Shown one piece after another: positions 1-11,333 of a DNA stretch of 64,000 nt (position 1 is its first letter; each line of letters opens with the position of its first letter). The translations under genes were made by a program, and so were the position numbers. Where the stretch lies: contig NC_039493.1 in assembly GCF_003590095.1 (NCBI RefSeq), positions 2,294,001-2,358,000 of the forward strand, in the 5' to 3' direction. Source of the stretch: Trichoplusia ni. Taxonomy: Eukaryota > Arthropoda > Insecta > Lepidoptera > Noctuidae. Under the pieces are notes generated by a model, which was given only the letters and a program-made list of their open reading frames with translations, was not told the origin of the DNA and did not search any database.

Positions 1-2
1 CT

Positions 3-92
3 ACCTTGTATCTTAGTAATAAAGGTGATTTTATTGCCACTGGTGTGTGGTCCTCGACGCACCGACGACCAGCGCTAAGTATCGCCTTCTAG
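3..92 (+). CDS. Possible C-terminal end of an upstream gene (partial)
   Basis: The frame starting at base 3 is open from the window edge to a TAG at 90-92, giving 29 residues. It includes a protein-like stretch (NKGDFIATGVW, then THRRPALSIAF). It would be the end of a last exon whose body lies left of the window. The long, T-rich, gene-free DNA that follows would suit a 3' UTR. A second frame is also open to a stop near base 76, and 29 codons can be open by chance, so this is only a candidate. I do not recognise the family. Confidence 0.25.
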   Translation, partial: TLYLSNKGDFIATGVWSSTHRRPALSIAF

Positions 93-2745
93 TAAATCTT
101 GTTTATTGTGCTGTTTGAATGTTTGTATGAAATGACCGAGTGTGTGACGTTTTTATATGTGTATGGCTAATACAAATGTATGTTCTGGGTAGTTCTACGT
201 TATAGGGTGGACCTACATTCCATTGATAAATGATGTTGTTTTTTTTTTGGTATTGCAATATGAAGTTATTCGTATTGTATGTTTATGGAAATGCTTATTT
301 GTCATTCAGACTGAAATGTTAGGCTTTAATAATATATTTTTTAATTTCGTTACTGAAGACTGATTAAACTTACAATTTGTAAAGTAATTTGACGTCAAAC
401 CAAGTTTAACCTTTTTCTTCATCTTCTTTTCCATTACATTCTTGAAGGCAATGCCTACTTTTCTCTATTAAAGATCATCGCTGCAATCTAACAAAGTCCT
501 TGTACTAATGTTTGATAGGAAGTGACAATTCTCAATATTTTGTTAACCCTGACTAGAACTACCAGAATATATACTTGTATTATGTTTATAGATGTCTATA
601 CTAATTAGCCCCGCTCTCCCGCGTTTGCAAGTATATTGCGTTGTCTGTTTTGGACGTATATCATACCCACTTTAAGTATTAAAATTGCAACTGTGGAAGA
701 AGGATGGCGCTCTGTACAATGTATAGTGCCGCCTCGCTTACACAGATGCATTAGTAATACTTGTGTGGGTGTTGTAATCCTTTCTGATCAATTTATTGCT
801 TCTCCTAGTTTAAGCACGTTCGCGGTGTATTTTCACTTATATACGTACCTATGTATATTGGCTTCTAGCCGCTCAATGCAACATGCTGATGTTGATGTTA
901 AAGTCGTTGTTATCTTTTGCCATCATCTTTTAACGCTAGATGTTAGAAAAGGAGAGCTATAATTTGCGTACAAGGAAATCTGTCTTTCTGTTTTTTATTT
1001 ATTATCTATTTCTCTGTTTTTGATTGGCTACTTTTAAGTATGCCAATTATCTATCATTTTCGAATAGGTATTGGCTTAGATCGGTTATTTGAGCGATATT
1101 TGATGCGAAGGCCTGTGTAACATACACAGGCCTTCGCATCAAATATCGCTTTTTTATTCTAAAGCGATTGTAGCATACTTAACATTCGATAGTACAGTGT
1201 GTTGTATGGAGCAGAGCTAAATTCTATCCACGGTTTTAGTCAATTGAAAACGTTGCGTATCGTTACAGGCTTTATAATAATTATATTTATATTTGAACTA
1301 TATTGATATGAATGTTTAATATACAGCTGTTTTAAATTTTTAGTAATTATTTACATTCAGTATTGAGTACTTATGAAATGTGTGCAGCCTGTGTTCGTAT
1401 ACGCACAAATTATGTTTTTTTTTATATAAAATTCTGACGATGATAATTTATTGGGTAAAAACAATAATAGAATTTAAATGAATATAACTATAATTTAATA
1501 TGGAAAATATAATGCCGCGAAAATTAACGAAATAAAAGATTTCTTATGAACTGTTTTTGTGTCCGAATTAAACATTGTTTTACAAAATTGTGTTGTCGTC
1601 AAATATTTAATTAAGTTTTATTTGACGTTTAATATCTTCGGTATCTTATATATGTATAGTATAGTTATTTTTGTTATAACGTGTGATAATTTCGAACACT
1701 TTTCATCACCTCTCTTTAGTCGAATAACTTCAGTTGTAACGGACTGTGTCTTATGAATGATTATGTGTGTCTATTATTAAGACTTCAAGCTGACAGCTAG
1801 TCATATTTTATTATCTGTGTTATCGTAGACAATGTTTCTCTTATGAATGAACGTTACTTTTAAACACAAGTTTGCTCTTTTTACTGATACTACTAGATAA
1901 TACTTTCTAGATAAAACGCTGTATTTCTGCCGTTATTTTAATTAACATGAATCGTTCGGTGCATGTCATCGGCGCATTTATTTTGTCATAATTGTTTTTG
2001 TAATAACAGTATAATCTTCCAGGTACATTAAAATTTCTAGTACTTTGTTATAGAGCAAATAATGATTTATTTTATTTTATGACAACTGGCGACTGAACGA
2101 GGCTTATGACGATTACAAATGAATAATGTACATACATTCCAATGAAATTGTGTTTTTTGTGTACGTCTTAAAAAAATTACAGATATATGATTTAACACCA
2201 AATTTAATTATAAAATAATAATAATATAGTATAATTTAATAAGGGCTAGTTCACACGGCGCTGATATTTTTTTTTTGTTTTTGTCTGTGATTTTACGCTT
2301 TCTACATATTTTGCGCCTATTCAGTGTCGTGTGTCCTAGGTCTTAGTTTTCACGTACAGAGCACTATCACTTCTTATTGTAAATTAACTAGGGGCCTGAG
2401 TGGACCATTCAATGAGAGATAATATTACGAAAATGTTTGATTAAAATTACATTTTATTAGTTAACACATATGGTTGAAGTTAGTAAAACAATGTTGTATT
2501 AATGTATACTGAACAAATATAGACTTTGGCTATCTTACTTGTTATTATATTTTTCTTAATTTCTTTTTTTTTTTCAAGTTGAAACATAGTTATTTTTTTT
2601 TGACCTCCCACTGCGGCCCGGCGTTTAGTGTTAATTGTAATTTTAATAATTTATTTGACACAATCACTGTACTTAATGTAAAATAGAAAATATATAATAT
2701 GGTGAGCATTATCTAGTGTTTTATTTTTATTTTCTTCCTCTTTTG
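93..2745 (+). other. Gene-free stretch, probable 3' UTR and spacer
   Basis: No conserved exon is visible here. The DNA is T-rich with many short A/T runs, and AATAAA-like signals occur (for example near 1530). This suits a long 3' UTR of a gene to the left followed by intergenic DNA. The short open frames at 636-962 and 1559-1756 have no coding character. The one striking feature is the perfect fold-back at 1092-1150, listed separately. Confidence 0.4.
1092..1150. repeat. Perfect 28-bp inverted repeat with 3-nt loop
   Basis: Bases 1092-1119 are the exact reverse complement of 1123-1150, separated only by 'aca'. The outer ends read agcgatatttg and caaatatcgct, and the right arm runs into a T tract. 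I find no mismatch in the 28 pairs. The loop is too short for an ordinary microRNA precursor. It could be a transposon remnant, a stable hairpin in a 3' UTR, or a sequencing or assembly fold-back artefact. Confidence 0.9.
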
Positions 2746-5545
2746 TAGAATTATAAAAGTAATTTTCATGACGAAAGAAATCCAAGCAGTCAACAGCGTA
2801 TTTGTCCATCAATTTTGCCAATTCTCATCTTTGTAAAAAAATCAAAGGTTTTCATAAATCAGGGATAAATCTTGTAAATAAAACAATAAAACCACAGTTA
2901 TACAATCTTTAATAACGAAGCGTCTGTTATAAAAGACGAACTGATCAGTCCTTTTCTATAAAAGGAACACATTGTAAAACATATTGCAAACGCCAACAAA
3001 TCGAAACCTCCAACTAATTTACATCACATTCATTAGAGCTAATATGACTAGACTTATTATTATTAGCAGTGACTGTTCGTGTTTCTAAACGAGAATATTA
3101 AAAATACAGTGGATTGGACCTCTTTGGAGCTTAAAAATCATTTTTTTTATTGGCATTCAAATTATAGCAATTGGGAATGTATAATGTGATGGTCAATTGA
3201 CAATTGGACAAAGTGGAAGTGAGACAACGGTATAGTTCGGCTTCTCGCTTTCACAACTCCAACAGATTTAGCTTGAAATTATTTTTGCTCTGTTGAAAAT
3301 AAATTCTTTTAATTGATACATTTTCTTTGCAACAGAAATACCTTTGTGCGTTAATAGTCCAGCGAAAATATCCATATTAAATGATTTTTAATATTTTCCA
3401 AAGAAACGAGTACTTGTACACCGCTTTCATTATCAATTCACCATTCAGTAAGGTTTTAAAATTATTCGTATTCGGTATGTTTCAAGTTTTCAACGGAAAA
3501 CCCCTTACAAGGTAACACCGATAAGTTTTTCATGACTTTTACGGTAGGTTGCCAGATTAAAAATATTGGAATGGTGTAAGAAATGCATCTTAAAAGTATT
3601 GTTTTCTATTTAAACCACGGTACTATAAAACTGACTTAGGTTTTAAGTTGTGTTTATCAAACAGTTTTAGTGATGAAAAAGTGCGTTAACATTTTTTAAA
3701 ACCTACTTGTAAAGTTATTTAGGTCTGGCAATACTTCAGCCAATGTCTGGCAACCCATTTTTTAACATGGTAAATTTTGTACCGTCAGCATAAAATACAT
3801 TAAAATATCATTGGTATACATTCGTGTGACTCTTCTTTTTTCGTTTTACCTCTTCCTCTGCTGACAGTACAATTAATATTCTCATTTACCAGTATTAATG
3901 GCTACAGATGTCCTAATTTACAAACTAATCGCGGAGACCAAATGGTCCCCGCTATACAGGACGTTTGACTTAGCAAATAATGGCCTTATTATTTAGCAAT
4001 AAAATTAGAACGCCTGTAGGCAAACAGTATCAGCCTGTATAATAAATACATGTTTATTCACCACAGACATACTATACTATAAACTATATACAGCGTGTTA
4101 ATAAAAAAAGGCTTAAAGTAACAGTAAAAATCTCTGGCTGCAGACACCAGTATAGTTTAGGACATAGTGCAGATTACTGCACTGGTTTTCCATATTTTGT
4201 TAAAAGTTTTCAACTGTATATTGTTTTATTAGTGTCAGAATCGTATGTAAAATATTTCCTGTTTTAGCCTTTTGTTAACACGCTGTATAGTACTATTCTA
4301 AACATATAATAATAAATGGGGTTTAAGATTATCTCTCTATCCGTTATATGCGATACAAAACTAGTTTCGAGACATCTAAAAATATTTCAATTTTTTTTTT
4401 TTCGTTTATTGAACACCGTATTTATTGTTATTTACATTTAAACCTTACTATAGCGTGATGATTGGTAAAACTCCTAAAATACATCTATATAATGACTTTC
4501 ATTACATCGAGATCGGTCAAGTTACGGACAGATTTACGTTAAGTTTCTTGTTCCTTACAACAATTGTTGACTAGTCTTGGTTTCCACAATTGTCTCCATC
4601 AATCTCCAAGAAATGTTCACGTTGAAATACAATCATTTGTTAAATGATTTCCATTTATGTATTTTGGTTATCGATTACTCGTTTTATCCATTTTCTGGAG
4701 AATTTTAAATGTTGCAACCCATGCAGCTAAGACATATATTTTATCAGCCATTATATAAAAACACAGACTAATTGAGGCTTTTAAATTAATAAAGTTAGCA
4801 ATTCTTTTAAAATTCTCCATTAAATATTATTGAAACAGATATTTGTCTTATTTAATATCTAAGTTCTGATTGACATATTTTGTCGTTAAAAATACTACCA
4901 TTGCCATATAAAGTGTTAAACGGTGCTAAAATGTTTAATTTCTTTTACAATATCTGGTAGGGATCAAAAACTTGGAATATTGGGAAATGGTGGGAGAAAT
5001 TGTAAAGGTGATGGTGATTATAAGTTCATTTGTGATGATGTACGTGACTCAGGGTCAGTTCACATAGGTTAGCCTACTCTACTGGGTAAGGGCTGGTCTG
5101 GATCACTATCCAAAGTAAAATGCTAAATTCCGCGTTGGAAAAAAACTGGCTCAATCACCATAGCTACCTAAAAATATATCCTCATTAAAATTATGGAAGC
5201 CATACAAATATTCGCAAAATTATATTTATCCTCATATTTGGAAAACAATAGTCTTATTCAGTACAAAATCTACATCGAACGCCGCCTTTGTATTGTATAT
5301 TATCGCTGCCAAGAGCGACCCTCTTTGCTTGCCAAAAATATAAACTACCAAAACTTACAAATTTTATAAAACTGGCAACACTTATGACAAGACTAGGTGT
5401 TGCCAGAGAATTAAAATGACTACAAACGGAATTATAAAAACGCTCGAATCATATAGTAGTGTTGTGTCGTGGAAGCGTGTGAGCGAGTGCACCTTACCCG
5501 GGTGGGCGCCTAGATGATGAACTCCCTGGTCACGGGCGCGGCGGG
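2746..5545. other. Intergenic DNA and 3' UTR of the minus-strand gene
   Basis: No coding exon is seen. The right part should contain the 3' UTR of the minus-strand gene ending at 5546. AATAAA on the minus strand (tttatt on the plus) occurs around 4403-4420, but I cannot tell which signal is used. The stretch holds the small transposon at 4087-4289 and a short imperfect hairpin near 3928-3951. Confidence 0.5.
4087..4289. mobile_element. Small non-autonomous DNA transposon (MITE), ~203 bp
   Basis: The 15-bp ends tatacagcgtgttaa (4087-4101) and ttaacacgctgtata (4275-4289) are exact inverted repeats. The match continues less perfectly inward (aaaaaaaggctt on the left against agccttttg on the right). 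There is no open frame inside. TA at both edges would suit a Tc1/mariner-type target duplication, but the boundaries are inferred. Confidence 0.65.
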
Positions 5546-8500
5546 CTAGCTGAGCTCGCTGTAGGCGGGCGGCGGCGGGCTGGCGGCGCGGCCCGGCATC
5601 AGCACCGCGATCTTGTACGGGGGCGGCGCCTCCGCCCCGCCGCCGCCCTCCGCGCCGCGCCCGGAGCCCGAGCGCTCCGACGACTGCAGCAGCGTCGCCA
5701 GCGAGATGTCGTCCGAGGGCTCCGATGGGGGTGGGGGCTGCGGTAACCATGTAATAATGCAGTTAATGACTGTGTTATCGTCCATCAGATACTCATGACA
5801 TGGTTTTGAGATTTCTACTTTTCAACAATTATTGGCCTGTTGGAGATTATGATTGTGAGCATAGAAGTTTGTACCCGCCTCTACCGTAAAGGACAGATTA
5901 TCTTCTATTGACTCCCAGAACAATTGTACAAATGCCAATTGACTGTACTGAAATACATACATTTTATATTACGAATGTTACAAAACTCCCAGCGACTATA
6001 ATAGTACTGTAGGTATGTCGTTGTATGTACATACGAGTCGGTCCCGCTGCGCGGTGGAGGACACGCGGTCCGGCGGCAGCGGCGGCGGCGGGCGCGCGCG
6101 ACACAGCGACAGCGCGCAGCCCACGCCGCACACGCACGCCACCGCCGCGCACACCACGCTGGCCTCGCCGCCGCCCCCCGCGCCGCCGCCGCCGCGCTCG
6201 CGGAGCACCTGCCATAAGCCAACACGCTTAATAACTAGCCCCACGCCACGAGACCAGACTGACTGATAAACGGGGCCTCTAGCCTACTGCGAAAGTCATG
6301 TTCAGCTCAGCCTTTGACAACTTAGACGACTGCCTGGACAAGGTCTTTCTGGGCACTCACGGACTACAATCAAGTAAGATTCAGACACAATTGTATCCGG
6401 ATCTGAGATAAAAACCAACTAATCATAGGTTTCTTGGTCCCGTCTGCAAAACCTAATACTTTTCTTGAGGGAATCTTTTTCTTTCCATAGGAGTTTATGG
6501 CAAAAAACATGGTCCCCTTACACTCTTTCACTATAATAACTATAGTCAATTATCTAGATTGAACGGATGACCAACGAAGAACGGAAGAATTCCCTGAGGG
6601 TAATCATTCATCTCAACTATTTATTCGATATTACTGCTCATTTCGACTTGTCATCATATTCGCCTTTGGGGATCGAACATTGGCGTGTTATTTCCTAACC
6701 AATTTACTTAATACGTAAATAACAAGTAAAATAATTCCATAGGTAGTAGGAGTTAATTAGGGTAAAACAGTCCGTAATGAGTCACCTGCCGATCAGTATC
6801 TAATTTTAACTAAAATAAGCGTGTTAGTATACAGTTTGCTCACGATTTCGTGTCCAAATCGAATAAAACCTATTGTTAGTGCTCTTGGTATTTCTCCCCG
6901 AATATAAATATTTACAAGATTAACAGGCACCTAATAAATTAAATGTTTTTCAGAGCTATTTCATAACGTTACCTACGCGGGCCTACGCAGTGTATTTATT
7001 GCGGCAAGTTGTAAATTGTTCGACACTCCAGTAATTCAAATGGTAAGTGTGTTTAGATTACGAATAAATGATGCAAATAAATGGTGACTGGTATTCGTGC
7101 AAATCATTTTAAAATATGTGGTCTGCAGAAGTTGATCTATGATGGGATTTAAACTGCGACTTCGACCTAAGTAGCTTTAAGGCACTGAAACCGATACCTA
7201 AGTGACTATCAGTCAGATTTAATTGCATAATTCCTACATTGAAAGTATGATCTTTGAATGAAGAATAAGTTCGATACAATATGTTAAGTTTTTAACAGAT
7301 GATGTAAGGTGCAAACACAACAAAGATTACGAAAAAAAAACAAATATAATTCAAAAATAGACTCACGCTCACCTGACGATCAAAATAGTACTTAGCTCCA
7401 GCTAAAAACACGGTGGCGAGAGCGAAGGAGACCAGCATGCCGAACTTGAGGTGCGGGGCCATCATGGGCGAGTGGTGGAGGCCTAGGGCTGCGGTCCGGA
7501 GTAAGGTGTCCGGGGTGACGGAGCGCGCGGCCGCCAGGCTGGCGATGGTGGGCTGCGGGGGCTCCGCCGGGATCTCCACGTACAGGCTCGGCTCGTCGTT
7601 CTGGCGACGCGCTGCGTGCACCGCCGGCATCGGAGGCGGCCTGGGGTGCAGCGTTATGAGACTCTATTGTACTTTGAAAGTCAATAATACTTAATTAGGG
7701 TATAAAGTGATGTAAAGTTAAAGGAAAGGAGCTTCCAATATACAAGTTGCCTCATCGCCTATGACATATACGGTTTAGGTTAGGTTAGGTAATCCCTGTT
7801 ATAAAAAATACCAGTGGCATTCCATTTATTTAGACCTTCGTGCTGTGAATGGGTCGTCAGCCTCCTTTATGCTCTGGTATGGTACTGATCACTAATAGGT
7901 AAACATAACTGGGGTACTCAAGTAAGAATTCTTCTGAGGAGCATAAGAGCTTATTTGCAGTAAATGACGTACCCATAGTGTCGGAGCGTGCGGTGCGGGC
8001 GGCGCGGCGGGCAGTCGACGGCGGCGAAGCGGTGCACGGGCGCGGCCATGCCCTTGCGGCCGCCCCCGCCCGCGCACACGCGGCCCCGCGCGCGCCCTGG
8101 ACATACACGCTACTGGACCACCACTATACATACCACATCTATACCTTATACCCTACATAAACTATCCCTGTCTGTTCTTAAGCTCTTCTCTCTTGAGCTA
8201 CAATGCCTAGGTTGGCACTTAAATCTCTTAGTTATTCGCTTGGCTCTAAGGAACCATCTTGAACCTGAACATACTGACCCAAGTTGAGGTTTCAGACTAT
8301 GTTGAGTCACTCAGTAGTCTGAAACCTTATTTTCATCTGCTTCAAAAATCTATCTTGACTGGTAACTTAAGTTAGCCATGGTACGCTGTGGGCCAAAATT
8401 TATACTATGTAGGTACGAAGTGGGTCTATGCGACACGAAGAGAGTTTGAGATCTTTTCGGTGACATGCCATGTGAAAGAATCCATGCACGAATTACCAAC

Positions 8501-8977
8501 GTGTCTGCTCACATTCTACGATCATTATTTCGATACCTATACACATGAATCAGCCAAATTGACGAGTAGTTAAATTAAAAATAGTTGCATTGTAAACATT
8601 TACAAAAACACTCGAGTGTTTATAACTCTAGGAGTGTAAAATCTTGGTGTTTATTAACGTTGCTATTTAGTATTTAGTAAGAAAGTGTATGAAAGTGATG
8701 TACCAAGGTTTACGTACTTATTAACTAACTCGTCGAAGAAAAAATAGGGCATGACGATTTTCAGCGATTAAATTTCTAAGCTTATTTACGCTTATAGTTG
8801 ATGTTGAAAGTTTCTGATACCCTATCGTACAGTCTGTACTATAGTCATATAACCATTTCTTACCTAAGCTTCGTGTGTTTGCAGTCTAAAGTTTAACATA
8901 CCAGCAGAAAGTGAGGATGGAACACGATGACGGCCGGTGTACGCGCACTGGCTGCGTTTGTCTATCCAAAAATGCAT
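5546..8977 (-). CDS. Proline-rich two-pass membrane protein with two PPxY motifs
   Basis: Minus-strand join 8977-8902, 8096-7973, 7640-7373, 6208-6035, 5737-5546: 834 nt, 277 aa, with GT/AG junctions in matching phase. Likely membrane segments are ~133-149 (FGMLVSFALATVFLAGA) and ~172-192 (Cys/Val/Ala-rich), joined by a short loop with two GGGG runs. Exon 4 continues into PPPPLPP. The tail is Pro/Gly/Ser-rich with PPPY at 252-255 and PPAY at 270-273, ending YSELS at a TAG; PPxY is the ligand of WW domains such as those of NEDD4-family ligases. The last four exons are well supported because only this frame stays open and in phase. The first exon is less certain: the ATG at 8977 has an upstream in-frame TGA and a good GTATGT donor, but an alternative start is Met at 8049 (236 aa). 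Exons 7973-8096 and 6035-6208 are extremely GC-rich. I do not recognise the family; a sorting or ubiquitin-ligase adaptor role is inference from the PPxY motifs. Confidence 0.65.
7775..7789 (+). repeat. Short (TTAGG)3 tract
   Basis: Three copies of TTAGG, the insect telomere unit, lie between exons 2 and 3 of the minus-strand gene. Such short interstitial tracts are common in arthropod genomes and do not mark a telomere. Confidence 0.8.
8287..8327. repeat. 13-bp inverted repeat (hairpin)
   Basis: aggtttcagacta (8287-8299) and tagtctgaaacct (8315-8327) are exact inverted repeats with a 15-nt loop that itself contains the near-palindrome tgagtcactca. It lies in the first intron of the minus-strand gene. 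Function unknown. Confidence 0.8.
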
Positions 8978-11333
8978 TGGAGCGCCTCAGTGCTGGCTGC
9001 AGAACGAATGTTAGTGGCAACACAATGCCTCTAGTGCACAGCGCATTGGTACACCATTGTATTGAGTGCTGCAACCAAACGGAAATGGTGAATTGCACAA
9101 ACAATGGTTGTTAAATAATAAATCGTCGAGACAATTATAGGAGTCTTCATGGCTGATGATTACCGATTATGAATTTTATCGTCATCGTTACGGCGATACG
9201 TGATTAGGCGGTTCTAATGAGTTTGATTATAGATAGAAGGGATTTGATTTTTGATATTGTTGTAACAGCTGACGGGCTTGATTGATCCTTGATAAAGGGG
9301 CTGTCAGTTATATCGCTAATTTAATGATGAATTTTAATAACACTTACAGTGTATTCTTAACTGTGCATCCAGAACGAAATTACACTGTTTTGATCACCTA
9401 CTCGAAACTTTTGAGAATCTACATGTTTGCGAATGCATTGTCAGTGTGCAAACAGTGTTTGATAATGCCTACTGCATATTTGCATATGAGAAATGTTTGG
9501 CCTGGGTCATCTTCATTTACAAAAGTTCTGAAGACTTTCCGGTAAAACCCCGGAACTCTCGAACTTCAGATATTTACGGTTCATTATTTTATTTTTTTAA
9601 TTCCATTTATTGATATTCTAGTTGCATTGAATAGTGTACATCGTCATGCAGTCCTTAAAAAGGGCTTTCATTTCGTATTAAAATAAATTAGTTTAGGGAA
9701 GTTCCTCTGTAGAGACAACGTAAGGTAACCAAATACTTAACTATTTCAGGACCACCTTAATTTGAGTTCTGTTTACATGGTAAATGAAGATATTGTAACA
9801 TAAAATTAAACATTCGGAAGAGTCATGTATAAATCTCGTATTTTGAAATAGACCAACATAATAACGATTGAATCCAATAGGGGTCGACCTGACCTATATA
9901 GGAAATCTGTCACTATGTCACACCTAGTTTTGTGACCCTTGATAGCTCTATTGACTTGAAATAATCAGAAAATTAAGAGCAAATTAACAAGCATGCTATT
10001 GAAATTACGATACTTGATAATAGTATCGTCAAAAATAATTTAAAACAAAATAAGCCCGATGCTTATTGGATATAGGTAAATTAAAAACATTGTACTTAGG
10101 TAACAATTTAAATAAAATTAAAACGGAATACATACAAAAGTACTTTACCTTTTTATTTATATTTTGTGCACTTGTAAATTAAGTCTCGAGCCACGGCCAG
10201 ATGGGAATTAATTACAAAAAATATTCGGAATACTTCATCCATTCATAAGTATTTTCATGATATATTCGCACGTACTTGACGATATAAAACGACGTCACAA
10301 ATTCAAAATTATTTACATTATATTAAACTATAACTACGTCTACTACGACATAAATCTACGGTGATATACTTTTAAAATATAATAAAATAAAACATCAATT
10401 CACTTTTCACATGACAGCCATTTGTGGGCGGGGTGCGCGCGCGAAGCAAAACAATCAGAACTGCCAACTATACGGCAATTTCAAAATCAATAAGTTAGTG
10501 TAATCAATTTACGTGTTATTTAGTAAAAAGTGAACGGTAAAGCGCGTCGAAATCTTTTGATATAGTAAATCATTTTTAACGTTGGTCTTAGTTTATAATG
10601 CACTTAGAAACACAAGATTTTGTCCTATAAATGCGAATTAAATTTAAGCTACAGCTACCTTGTTTTGTTTACTAGATTTAATTTATATTTTTGTAACTAT
10701 TGTAATTCACGATTTCATAATTAATTTCCAATATTTAAATGTCCCAATATAAGAATTCCGAGATGAACGAATACTTAGAGTAAACAAATTTAAATTTACC
10801 TCTTCAAAATAGTAGTTTCCGGAAACTTCTAGACAAAAACATCAACAGATTTCGTTCGTTAACGAACACTGATTTACTACTTTACTCCCGGGTTTTTATT
10901 TATTCCCATTTTGTTAAATGTAACTATCCCCTCGGAACACAATTTTAGTAAGTCAGCGAAAAATAATTATTATTTTTAGATTTGTTAGAAATACCTAGTA
11001 AATAAGTTCCAGAAAACTAAATAATAAATGTTCCTAAACTTGTGATTTGTATTTCTAAACGATGAGTGACAGCAGGCAGCGGATATAAATACAAATCTAC
11101 TGACTTCGCAATCGTGTTTAGAAATTGAAATCGTATCTTGTATTGGTGCGTTTCGTACTTTCGTGTATGGGCATTCCGTCAATAAACATTTCTTTTACAA
11201 ATAATATAAACCATTTTAAACTACTTATGACTTGTGGTTGACGTAATTAACGCAAATTAATAGTGACACCGTCGAGTTTGTTTGGTTTAGTGAGTGAACA
11301 GTGTTACCTTTTTGTTTCATTTTTTGAGAAAAT
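8978..11333. other. Head-to-head intergenic region with candidate promoters
   Basis: This spacer separates the start of the minus-strand membrane-protein gene from SPSB3 on the plus strand, so both promoters should lie here or in unseen 5' exons. The only GC-rich spot is at about 10411-10447. The rest is AT-rich, and open frames such as 9282-9545 show no family signature. The SPSB3 5' UTR probably includes the bases just before 11334. Confidence 0.55.
10417..10445. promoter_or_regulatory. GC-box/YY1-like patch, candidate promoter element
   Basis: In otherwise AT-rich DNA there is a GC box, gggcgggg at 10426-10433, followed by gtgcgcgcgcg, and a YY1/Pho-like gccat at 10417-10421. It lies about 0.9 kb upstream of the SPSB3 ATG and 1.4 kb upstream of the minus-strand gene. 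It could serve either promoter; no transcription start can be fixed from sequence. Confidence 0.3.

Noticed and set aside
3928..3951. Short hairpin gcggagacca / tggtccccgc
   Set aside because: Nine pairs with one mismatch in 64 kb is not unusual and it lacks context.
5964..6266. Several overlapping Arg/Ala/Pro-rich open frames on both strands
   Set aside because: All are frame shadows of the very GC-rich exon 6035-6208; only one frame joins in phase with its neighbours.
7775..7789. Telomeric origin suggested by TTAGG units
   Set aside because: Only three units inside an intron; such tracts are common in arthropod genomes.
8911..9114. 67-codon plus-strand Cys-containing frame
   Set aside because: It overlaps the better supported minus-strand exon with a strong donor, and shows no signal peptide or family pattern.
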